Of a stretch of 64,000 bases of DNA, positions 51,812 to 61,515 are shown one piece after another. Source of the stretch: Gloeopeniophorella convolvens (taxonomy: Eukaryota; Basidiomycota; Agaricomycetes; Russulales). The notes below the pieces were generated by a model, which was not told the DNA's origin, did not search any database, and saw only the letters and a list, made by a program, of their open reading frames with translations. A program made the position numbers and the translations under genes. The DNA lies in the NCBI GenBank assembly GCA_022496205.1, contig WTXD01000013.1:518995-582994 (forward strand), written 5' to 3'. Position 1 is the stretch's first letter. The number at the start of each line of letters is the position of its first letter.

Positions 51812-53781
51812 TTTCGGGTGCCGCGTTCAATACTATATCCTTGTGCTCCTGTATCGCTACTTTTCCCTTGCTTTGTTAGCGCACTTCTTGTTCCGTACGC
51901 ACTGTTGTATATAGCGTCGCTTTGCGGTTGAATATGTGCAATTTCATCACAAACCCGGCGCGGAAATTGTGTGAGGTTTTCGGTGGTTCCGGTGGTTCCG
52001 GCCAGCTCCGGTGATTGTCAATTCGAACCCGAGTTGCAAGCCAATTGTGTCCCGTTTCGAACAGGTTGTGGTCAACTTGTGATTTACCCGAAATACTTGA
52101 TGGAATCAGGCGATAATTTCACGGATTGGGGGACCGCGAAATATTGCACCAAGTCCTCACCCGGTTTTAAGCAGTCTCGATCTTTCACGCGATATCCCAC
52201 TGAATCACAACCGGGCTGGAATCATCTGCAATCAGTTGCAACTTGGTTGCAACAGGATTCCGTCGGAGAACCGCCGGTCGGACGCCGGCGAGCAAATTGG
52301 CCAAGTCGAAAATGCCCAAATCTGTCACCGTGGGATTGATGGCGGCTGATCCCGGACAACTGATTTCAGCGCCCGCCGCGAAATCTTCGACATCTCGCCA
52401 CCTTTCTCTTCCCCGCGTCGCTCCCCTTCGCATCGCTCTCCCTCTCAGCACGTCTCCCCGGCTTCCTTTGACCTTGCGGTACTCCCGTCTTTGACCTTGA
52501 TCTATTTTTCTCGCATGATCACAAGTCGGACTCTGCCTGGTGTGCTCACTTTCAACTCGGTTGTCTAGCTCGTCGCCTCCACTGGCTGGCTCTCGTTGCA
52601 TCCCAGGGTTGACCTTGCTCGCTTTGGGACTATGTCGGACTTCCCTTTCAAGTCACTCGTCTGTGGATCTCCTACACTCGACCACCTCGGTGCTCACCTT
52701 GCAAGGCAGCACGCCGCTCGCAGGGCACCCCAGGACGCTACGTGATCTGACGAACGCTGCGCCACTTCTGATGCTCCTGTCCTCCTTCGGGGCGGTCTGG
52801 TTCAGCGAGATGTTCATCGGCGCGCTCTTGGTGAACAACGAGTCTGCTGCGGCCGTGCTCCTAGACAGTGTGCAGCAAGGCCAGATACCTGGAGTTGGAG
52901 ACCTAGCAACTGGCATCTGTGGTGGTTGCTTGACTAGTCGACAGCCGCAAGGGGCCCTATGGATGCTTCATAGTGCCTCTCGCTACCGGGTTCTGGCCCA
53001 CGCCGCTTCCACTCGGGTCTTTACTGCTTCATGCTGAATCGCCGTCATCAACAATCACTGTTATTGGCATCAGAATGGTGTGGAAGGTGGTGGACGTGTG
53101 TGCATGTCACTGTGGGGTATCGTGGCAGGGTGGTTTATATACTTCCTTTACTATACAAGGCAAATGTATTCTACGTCTGGGAATGCCACTATTTAGTGAT
53201 GCATTATATGTGATATGTGCGATTTATTGGTGTCCCCCGACAGCAGCACAAAGGTCTGCAAGGATTGTTGCAGTTTTGTGAATTGATCGTGGTCCACTTG
53301 CAGCCCTGTTGGGGACTGCATGGGATCGGGTTAAAACTCAATTTTGGTTAATAGCAACTGCTACTCAAACGTAGCCACGTAGCCGCAACCCGAATTCCCT
53401 TGTTGTGGCTATTCCGGTGGTTGCAACCGGGTTTTATCTGATTTTGGGAGGTTGCGACCGATTTCGGTACCTTAAGATCTCGTAGAATCCGGGCGGCGGG
53501 TTCGTGATGTTTTGAAGCTTGCAGTCGCCGCGGTGAACCAAGCGCTGTGATAAAATGAATGGCCGTTCCAACCACTCGACTCGTCCCTCACTTTCACATG
53601 CGAGCGGGAGTGTACGGGCCGTGATCCGTGCTTTCCCCAGCAAAGCGGCCAGAACGGGCCCCAGTCGGTGGTCCGAGGCCACTGGGTCCGGCACTTCGCG
53701 GCTTATGGCGTTCATACCGGAACGGTTTCTCTCAAGCAACCACTCATCGGACTCATTGCTGGTTCAGGGCCCGACTATCTC
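51812..53781. other. Two-kilobase region with a possible decayed element
   Basis: Between SMC3 and lipin there is no confidently assigned gene. Segments at about 51975-52260 and 53290-53480 are both rich in GTTGCAAC/TTCCGG phrases, partly in inverted relation, and flank a more GC-rich core. The core has a plus-strand frame of 166 codons (52540-53037) of unknown type and a CT-rich stretch (52380-52520) that looks promoter-like. This could be an old non-autonomous transposon or a lineage-specific gene. The lipin promoter must lie in the last few hundred bases. Confidence 0.25.
52540..53037 (+). CDS. Doubtful open frame of unknown function
   Basis: A frame of 165 residues preceded by a CT-rich stretch. 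The middle is hydrophobic (TNAAPLLMLLSSFGAVWF), which could be a membrane segment. No family is recognised, and an overlapping frame starting at 52632 is an alternative. It may be chance. Confidence 0.15.
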   Translation: MCSLSTRLSSSSPPLAGSRCIPGLTLLALGLCRTSLSSHSSVDLLHSTTSVLTLQGSTPLAGHPRTLRDLTNAAPLLMLLSSFGAVWFSEMFIGALLVNNESAAAVLLDSVQQGQIPGVGDLATGICGGCLTSRQPQGALWMLHSASRYRVLAHAASTRVFTASC

Positions 53782-56700
53782 ATGAACTACCTCTGGGGTG
53801 CTGTGAATGCAATCAGTGCTCCTTACCAATACTACAAGGACATCAATCCTGCGACACTCACCGGAGCTATCGATGTCATCGTTGTTCGGAGGCCCACATC
53901 TGACGGAACGACAGAGCTCGTCTGCTCTCCATTTCATGTCAGGTTCGGGAAGTGGCAGGTGCTCAGGCCCAGCGAGAAAAAGGTGTGGCGTTGCGTCTAC
54001 TTGCACTATGACCGGGATAACTTCATCTTCTTAGGTTGACGTTACCGTGAATGGCAAAACTGTTCCGTTCAGCATGAAGATCGGAGAGGCGGGCGAGGCC
54101 TTCTTCGTCTTCGAGACTGAAGGCGAAGTTCCTGACGAGCTCATCACATCACCAATCCTCGAACCGACACAACCTGGCCAAGCGGCTCAATCTGTGGGGG
54201 ATGCGGGAAGATTTGGTGCCGGAAAGCACGCAGATGATGCGGCAACTCAAGAACCCGAGTTTTTCGATCTTGATGCGGCTTCAACTGCGGAACCGGGTGA
54301 GACATCCGGCGAGCCTATGGCGTCTGGCATTTCTCCTGGGGGGCCTGACCCTCAACGGTCCAACGGTAACGCTGGTCCTGTTCAAGTTGGTAAAGCGGCA
54401 GCGGTTGCTGCTGTCGAACTGGAGAAGGACGTGATCCACAAGGCACAAGACAGTGTTGTAGCCGCTCGTGATGTCGCACGATCGGTGTTTGCAGACCCCC
54501 ATGAACAGAGCTCGGGAGTGTCAATTCCTGAGGATCTGGGCGACGAGGCGCTTCCGAAGGTCAATAAGGAAGACTTATCGACACCAACCCTCATCGACAA
54601 CGGAGGTGCGTCGTGCAACTTGCGCTTTTGGCGGTTGGTTGACATCAGGCAGATGTTTTGATTGACATGGGAGGTTATCATTCTGGAGGCGCGCCCAATT
54701 CTCGGCGAGAGAATGAGCTGGTAGGTGACTCAGGTAGGTAAAGCCATTGTAAAGTCGCCTATCGAACCTGACCTATCCATGTAGATGAAAAACATATCAG
54801 CCATTCGGATACCAATGCTTTTCCGACATTTAGCACTTCACGCGAGACGCCGAATCTCGCATCCCCCTCTTCTCAATCTCTCTCTCACCTATCGATACCC
54901 TTCCCGAATATGCGCGCACCGTCTGCGCCTCCATCTGAGTCTCTTCATCACGCGCCGGTCCTGCCTTCATCTTCTATCCCTTCAGAAGATTACTCCTGGG
55001 AATGGGGTGGCTTTCCGCAGCGTTCACCAATGAGCGTGCAATTTCCCACTCTCTCGAAGCCCGTACCTCTTGGGTCAATCGCCGGGGCCGGGAATGAGAG
55101 TCGGATCATGACAGACGAACCTGTCGAATTTCACCGCAGCAAGAGCCTTCCTCCAGAGTTCGAACTTGAATTGTCTGAGGAACCCCCGGCTTCCGCTCAG
55201 AGAGCGGACAGGCCCCCACAAGGAGAGCCATTGTCCGATGCTGAGACGGATTATGGCAACGAAACCGGTACATCTGGCCACGAACGCCGGTCATGGGTAC
55301 GCTGGTGGCGCCGGAATAATGAACATCCGGGGAGTGTCGACACGGCCGTAGATCGCCCACCGCTCAAAGGCACATCAAGTGCGCCGTTACCAAGGGTGAG
55401 TTTTGTCTGATACTTCTCTGCTGTATGGGCTTTACACGCCGCCGAACAGGAGCCAAAGGCGGCTTCAACAATCGATGTCCCTACCCCCGATGAGCGTGCG
55501 CGCGACCCCTCCATGCTGCCGTCACCTGCATCTCTTGCAGATATGGCTGTTTACGAAACATCACCATCACCGATAGACTCGGGGCTTGAGGGGGTATCAG
55601 AGGTTCGGTACGCCAAGACGCTGAGGCTCACGTCTGAGCAGTTGGTGAGTGATTGGGCTCGCCGTTTTGAAAGTGAAGCCCATACGTTTGTAGCAATCCC
55701 TCGAATTACAGCCAGGAGCCAACACGATGACGTTTTCTCTATCAATGTCTGGCGTGGTCGCGTGCACCGCTCGCATTTTCCTCTGGGAGGATACAGACAG
55801 TGTTGTGGTATCTGACATTGACGGGACCATCACCAAGTGCGTCTAAGAGGTTTGTTACGGTCGTTGGCTGATATCTCCTCCTGGTGTCTAGGTCCGATGC
55901 GCTTGGCCACATGTTCACGTTGATCGGGCGTGACTGGACGCACTTGGGCGTTGCGAAACTGTACACTGACATATGCAAGAACGGATACAAGATTATGTAC
56001 CTCACATCTCGCGCCATTGGGCAAGCGGATTCAACGCGATACTATCTACAAGGCATAAAACAAAATGATTACCAACTACCCGAGGGGCCAGTCATCATGA
56101 GTCCAGATCGATTGATGGCATCGCTTCATCGGTAAACCTTTGTTGATATCTTCACTCCGAGCTGCTACTGAATCCTTCGTGGCGATAGGGAGGTAATTAT
56201 GCGCAAGCCTGAAGTTTTCAAGATGGCTTGTTTACGCGATATCCAACGGCTCTTTGGCCCTACTACTCCACGTCCTTTCTACGCAGGATTCGGGAATCGT
56301 ATCACAGATGCGTTATCGTATCGCAGCGTAAATATCCCGAGCTCGCGAATCTTTACGATCGATACGAATGGTGAAGTGAAGATGGAGTTACTTGAACTCG
56401 CTGGATACAGGTCCCCGTACGTTGCGCCCACCCCACCTTGATGATCCTTCTGACAGCTGTCGTAGTTCTGTTCAAAGCTACATCCACATGACAGACCTCG
56501 TTGACCAGATGTTTCCGCCTATCACTCACAAGTGGGAGAGCGCGTACACGGACAACAACTACTGGAAGGCCCCGCTTCCAGAGTTTCCACTCCCAGATCT
56601 TACACCTCCGTCTCCGGCATTGAGTGCCCGCTCTGATACGTCTAACCAGAGTACCCTCGCGCGTCTGCGTAACTTTAGCTTGCGCAGCACTAGCACAAGT

Positions 56701-57144
56701 CGTTCGCGCTCGTTTGCACCCTCACCACCGCCTGCCACAGATCCATCACGCGGGCGCAACATGAATGGTGTTGGTTCCCATACGCATCAGCGGCAATTGT
56801 CAAGCATCGAGCGCCTGAGCAATGCGTTCGTTGGTCTTGCTAGCGGTAGCGTCAGCCCCGGCACTCCGTCAAGGGATGACTCTGATTCAGAGGGCGAGCG
56901 CGAATCGAGTGGTGGTTCCGACACATCAGAGCGTCGGCGACGACTTCGAAAGCGTAGCACTAGGAGCATGCCTGGGTCATTACCTGGATCTCGTCCCTCG
57001 TCAGACGAAGAAGACCTCGAATTTGGGGTACCCGTTAAGGGTATTTATCCCGGAGCTGCAGAGCAGGAAACAGAAGTAGCGGAGCAAGAGTTTGATGAGG
57101 ACTTATTTGCAGCAGTAGAAGATACAGCTCGGTGGCCTCACTGA
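53782..57144 (+). CDS. PAH1: Lipin-type phosphatidate phosphatase (Pah1/Ned1)
   Basis: Nine exons (53782-53982, 54035-54605, 54653-54733, 54785-55395, 55450-55644, 55694-55836, 55892-56131, 56189-56416, 56478-57144) encode 978 residues. It dephosphorylates phosphatidic acid to diacylglycerol, feeding fat synthesis and restraining nuclear-envelope growth. The N-LIP domain starts MNYLWGAVNAISAPYQ and includes VVRRPTSDG. A short conserved DVLIDMGGYHSGG follows. The catalytic HAD/LNS2 domain has the DxDxT motif in VVVSDIDGTITKSDALGH, then GYKIMYLTSRAIGQADSTR, LPEGPVIMSPDRL, FYAGFGNRITDA and MTDLVDQMFPP. The tail is rich in Ser and Asp/Glu and has possible phosphorylation sites, ending in an acidic segment. 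The upstream frame is open, but family conservation supports the ATG at 53782. It is the last housekeeping gene before the repeat region. Confidence 0.95.
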
Positions 57145-57522
57145 ATAATGCTTATGTCAAACTATTAGAGACTGACTGCTATAGAATGTTATATTGGATG
57201 ACTTCCCATAAGCTATCTAGGGTTCCTAAGCTAGTCTAAATCATGAAAAATAGACAGATCTTGTGATTGAGCTCACTTTTGTGCTTGATTTGAAGCTTAG
57301 CAGCTTTTTGTTGTGATCCTAGACTTGCCATCAAGGGATGGGGGTCCACCCCCCCTCCTAGACACTCAAACACATTGGACTTGAATCTATTGTCCATATC
57401 TGGCAGTAGATCTCATTTGTCATCCAAGTGCCATGTGGTCCTCATCCACAGAGGCTGAGCTTAGGTTTGGGCAGTTGGGAGACTCCTAGGTTTGCAACAA
57501 TGCTACACTTCTATACTGCACT

Positions 57523-57816
57523 ATGGAGGGTCAACATCAGCCTCTGATGCCTCCCCAGGCTTATATTCAATGCGGCACAGATGGCATGGACTATGTCATG
57601 GTTGGAAATGGCAAGTGGGTGCCATTGCAGCTGCTCCAGGTAGATTTGCACAAAATTGGACTATTTGACCTTCAGACTAACCTAAATACTTAGCAACAGA
57701 CACATCCTGGCCCCATTCAACCTGGTCAAGGTGTTGAGATGGACAGTGTCCTGGTGGCTCTGATTAGATTAGATATGGACCTGATGATCAAGGACTATCT
57801 TATCTTATATATATAA
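57523..57816 (+). CDS. Short two-exon frame, possibly a truncated gene
   Basis: ATG at 57523, exon 57523-57639, intron 57640-57693 (GTAGAT..TAG, with a CTAA branch-like site), then in frame to 57816. The first part is protein-like (QCGTDGMDYVMVGNGKWVP; Gln/Pro-rich after the intron). The sequence shared with the LTR-like units starts at 57732, inside exon 2, so the original frame may have been cut by an LTR insertion. The family is not recognised; it could be the start of a transposon protein or chance. Confidence 0.2.
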
Positions 57817-58355
57817 TGTTTTAGACTCAAGGCTGTGTTCAACCCCACATTTGTTTCCATGTTCTGAACTCTTCTAGGGCATTCCATGACCCACCTTATA
57901 TACCAGTACCCACTCTTACTCCATTTCATATGGGTCTCCTAGGCTTTATTATAGTGGATCATATAATCTTAAGCTCTTTCTCAACTATTTACACACAGGT
58001 GTTTGATCCCCATTGAGCCCAAGATGAAAGGTCTGTCTGTAAGTGCACTCATTTTGATTAGTCATGCTTGGCTAATGGGCACATGGGCAAATGTGATTGG
58101 ATGGCTCCTACTGCCTGGTGATAGTTCTGATCCCCACTAGACTCTGGCTGTGTGTGTAAAAAGTCAAAAAGGGGCCTATCATTTTGCAATCTGCTGTAGC
58201 AGTGTTTATCACATGCCATCTGTCACTCCTTACAGTATATAAGGACTCCTTTCTTTGCCTTTGTAGCCTCAGTCTTTTGACCTTCTCTGACTGAGGCAAG
58301 TACACTTCTGCTCTTTTCTTTCTACCTTAGACTTACTCTACCTTACAGCATCACC
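57732..58355 (+). repeat. LTR-like unit 1
   Basis: Begins TGTTGAGATGGACAG and shares a series of phrases in the same order with the next unit: CTCTGATTAGATTAGATA, CATGACCCAC, ATGGGTCTC, TTTATCACATGC. A TATA-like GTATATAAGG follows (about 58235), then TAGCCTCAGTC and GACTGAGGCAAGTAC. This order resembles U3-TATA-R of an LTR retrotransposon. The ends are approximate. Confidence 0.4.
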
Positions 58356-58880
58356 TGTTGAGACGGACAGGACTCAGGACAGGAAGGACATCTCTGATTA
58401 GATTAGATAAGGGACTCGGTGATCTGCGAGCTATCTGATCTACAATGTATATGACATCATTATGTTCTAGCCCCTAAGGCTGTACCTACTTTCGTTCCTG
58501 TTCTAGATTCTTCCGGGCTCTTTCATGACCCACATGCAGTTCCAGTTGACTCACCTGCAGTTCCAGTCGACCCACTTTAGTTCCGCTTTCACATGGGTCT
58601 CTGGTTATCACATGTTGCTGTTGTTTATCACATGCAAACCACACTCCTTTTGTGTATATAAAGGACACTGTTTTTACCCTTGTAGCCTCAGTCTGTTGAC
58701 TTCACTGACTGAGGCAAGTACTTTACTTCCGGTACTTCCGGACTTGCGCTTACCTAGTTACTTTAGCTTTGCTCTTGCTTGCCTAGGTATTGTGCCAATG
58801 ACATTCAGTCTGTTGACTTCACTGACTGAGCTTTGCTCTTGCTTGCCTAGTTGGCACCCTGTTTCTGCTGCACTTCAACC
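58356..58880 (+). repeat. LTR-like unit 2
   Basis: Begins TGTTGAGACGGACAG right after unit 1 and repeats the same ordered phrases, with TATA-like GTATATAAAGG at about 58652. It carries two copies of a 27-nt phrase with self-complementary ends (CTCAGTC and GACTGAG), at 58687-58713 and 58804-58830. Head-to-tail LTRs can arise from recombination or tandem insertion. The right end is uncertain. Confidence 0.4.
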
Positions 58881-59159
58881 ACATATGGACTACTACTAGC
58901 TACTATCAGTCATGGGTTCAGTTGACCGCAGACTCTCTTATCAGTCATGGACAGCTGACGTCGGCCGACCGGCCCGGTTTCACCTATCAGTCATAGGATC
59001 GGCCGATCAACCAGTTTTTATTGACAGGTCCGGTTTTGATCGGTCTTGTAAGTACAAGTAGAACAATATATACAGCTAAGTAAACACCTTGCACCCAGTA
59101 TGTAGGTACTATATTAATACTATTGACAGTAGATTGCCACTCTAATTACTCTGCATAAG

Positions 59160-59970
59160 AAAATACCAGACCTGTTAAAGTAACAAAGTGAACTTTGGAA
59201 TAGCCAATTGATGTTTCTAATATTAGGAATATACTTTATCATACCTTCTACTTGGTACTAATAGGATGAAGGTGACTCTAAGGGATATGCAATAAGGTGA
59301 TTTAGAGTAAAATACCGGTCCTGTCATATACCGGACCTGTCACATACCGGTCCTGTCATACATTAGTTATGTTATTGTACATAGTACTAACATATATAGT
59401 ACCAACACAATATGTACATCCAGGTATAATTCTACCACTATATACTATGCATGGACACCTTAACAACACTACCTGAAAAATACCGGACCTGTAAAAGCAA
59501 TAGAGTCAACCTTAAAGTAGATAGGAAATGTTTCTGATGTTAGCAATATATTGTGTCTTACTTGTTGCTGGATACTAATAAGACTGAGAGAGCCTTGAGG
59601 GTGATATAACAAGGGAGGATAGTTTATATTACCAGTCCTTCAACATACCGGTCCTGTCATATACCGGTCCTGTAAGCCTATATATATAGTATAAAGGTTT
59701 ATAGTATAGAAGCATTGTGTCTATTCCTCCAGGCAATATTTAACCACTGTTGACTGTGTACAAATGCTCCAACAACTATACTGGAGAAATATCAGAGCTG
59801 TTGAAGTCATAGAGTCCATTTTAGAGTGAGCAGGTAGGCCTCTAATGCTAGGACATGTGATCGGTTGGCCAGTTTAATTCATTTAACCAGTTGGGAGGCA
59901 GGATGATTGACAGGTTGCAAATGATTGGACCGGTCATATACCGGTCCTGTAATGCTGATACAATATACTT
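59160..59970. repeat. Degenerate tandem array, unit about 310 bp
   Basis: Three diverged units begin near 59163, 59480 and 59789, each with a phrase like ATACCGGACCTGTAAAAG followed by similar AT-rich sequence (GATGTTTCTAAT, TACTAATAGGATGA). Between them the motif TACCGGTCCTGT recurs, often in direct pairs (59318-59370, 59640-59672, 59945-59955). The array is too AT-rich and too diverged to encode protein. Confidence 0.5.
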
Positions 59971-60089
59971 TAAAGGAGAAACATGTTAATCAAACACTAA
60001 GTAAGATAGAATGTAAATCTGGACCAGTCACACTCAGTCAACAGATCATATAATACAACACTACTCTTTACATTGCACCATATACTACA

Positions 60090-60418
60090 TCAAGAACACT
60101 TCATGAAGTCAAAGGTAGTCCCAGTCCCTCCTCTGCCTGTATCTACATTTCTGGATAGTGAGTAAGATAATGAGTATATGAATGCCTCTAAGAGCTGCTA
60201 GAACTCACTTAGCTTTATCTGATAGCCTAGGTTGTCGTTTCCCCATTGTAGAGACAGCTGACAAGGCTATATTGGGAACAAACCCACCTCCTAAGCCTCG
60301 CTCATGAAGTACAGGAGGACCATCATCTTCCTCAATGATTTGATTAGAGCGCCTGCAACTAGTACTCCCTCTACTCTCTATATTGACTGTCAGATTGCGT
60401 CTAGATGCTGATGCAACC
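60090..60418 (-). pseudogene. 3' fragment of a spliced gene cut by an LTR
   Basis: The minus strand is open from 60418 to 60209. It then has a donor (AA|GTGAGT), a 58-nt intron (60151-60208) and an in-phase last exon ending with TGA at 60090. The peptide contains RRSNQIIEEDDGPPVLHERG and GFVPNIALSAVSTMGKRQPR, followed by a Gly-rich end. Intron size and splice signals match this genome, so it looks like the end of a real gene whose upstream part was replaced at 60419 by the LTR copy. The family was not recognised; a transposon protein is possible. Confidence 0.4.
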
Positions 60419-60861
60419 TGTCACGAACACTAGGGCCTCAAGGAGGTCGAACTGCTCGGAACACTAGAGCGAATCCAGCCCTACCAGTAAATACCCTACA
60501 CGTTGCTCACAATGCGACGCGTACCACTCACATTGCGACTACAAGTCGAAATGCATCACGTGACCCTTCACCCCCATTCCTCGCCCTACTCCCTAATGGC
60601 CAATTAACCCTGGAATACCCCCAAGATCCCGGACTAGGGATCTCTCAGAATGGCCATATTACTCGTCCCAAAGTAAACAGAACCTTGATCAAGGTGAAAC
60701 ACTTCATGCGTCCTCTTTGGGACTCTGATCATCAAGAACTCCATGGGGCCTCAAGCCCCACTCTGCGATGGAATTTAAGAAGTGTATCAGAAAGGAGAGG
60801 TTATGGGGAATCCCCTCTGGAATCCCCATCAGTAATTAGACCAGATTCGTCTGGGGGGTCT
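60419..60861 (+). repeat. Truncated LTR of the chromovirus family, plus orientation
   Basis: Starts TGTCACGAACACT and aligns over 443 bases, in opposite orientation, with 61073-61515. I count about 11 mismatches, mostly transitions. It stops exactly where the next LTR begins; about 210 bases of LTR (TATA region, R and U5) are missing. A partial plus-strand frame here (60685-60900) is only the LTR copy of the retrotransposon reading frame. Confidence 0.8.
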
Positions 60862-61515
60862 TGTCAGGACTCACTCGCGGGGTGCGCGCAGAGAGGATAG
60901 CAGAGGGTTTGGAGAGCGTCACAAGGGGGGACAGAAGATGAGCTGCGAGTATTGCAGATACGAGGGGGAACACACTAACAGTGCTATTGCAGTGCTAGGT
61001 ACAGATGAGAGTGCCACAGATGGACAGTCTGAGGACCACTGGGCGATACATGGGGGTCTTATATACTACTGGAGACCCCCCAGACGAATCTGGTCTAATT
61101 ACTGAAGGGGATTCCAGAGGGGATTCCCCATAACCTCTCCTCTCTGATACGCTTCTTAGATTCCATCGCAGAGTGGGGCTTGAGGCCCCATGGAGTTCTT
61201 GATGATCAGAGTCCCAAAGAGGACGCATGAAGTGTTTCACCTTGATCAAGGTTCTGGTTACTTTGGGACGGGTAATATGGCCATTCTGAGAGATCCCTAG
61301 TCCGGGATCTTGGGGGTATTCCAGGGTTAATTGGCCATTAGGGAGTAGGGCGAGGAATGGGGGTGAAGGGTCACGTGATGCATTTCGACTTGTAGTCGCA
61401 ATGTGAGTGGTACGCGTCGCATTGTGAGCGACGCGTAGGGTATTTACTGGTAGGGCTGGATTTGCTCTAGTGTTCTGAGCAGTTCGACCTCCTTGAGGCC
61501 TTAGTGTTCGTGACA
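60862..61515 (-). repeat. 3' LTR of the chromovirus
   Basis: On the minus strand it begins TGTCACGAAC right after the polypurine tract and ends CCTGACA at 60862, giving 5-base inverted ends. A TATA-like GTATATAAG lies at about 61058-61066, which puts U3 at about 61070-61515. The pol frame continues to 60995, so the whole U3 is also coding. Confidence 0.85.

Larger units (their letters stand above)
57145..60089. other. AT-rich repeat-dominated region
   Basis: Directly after lipin the composition shifts to AT-rich sequence with short frames only. It contains a small spliceable frame (57523-57816), two tandem LTR-like units (57732-58880) and a degenerate tandem array (59160-59970). The rest, including 58881-59159 and 59971-60089, has scattered ACCGGT-containing phrases but no gene. 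This looks like a transposon-rich, heterochromatin-like border. Confidence 0.55.

Noticed and set aside
52010..52045. tRNA-like B-box phrase (GGTTCGAAT on the minus strand)
   Set aside because: No matching A box or cloverleaf arms could be drawn around it, so it is not called a tRNA.
57145..60418. CRISPR-like direct repeats
   Set aside because: The repeats are AT-rich, diverged and irregularly spaced in a eukaryotic genome; they fit transposon or satellite remains.
60685..60900. Plus-strand frame resembling the end of the Pol polyprotein
   Set aside because: Copy of the LTR-encoded tail of Pol carried by the truncated LTR, not an independent gene.
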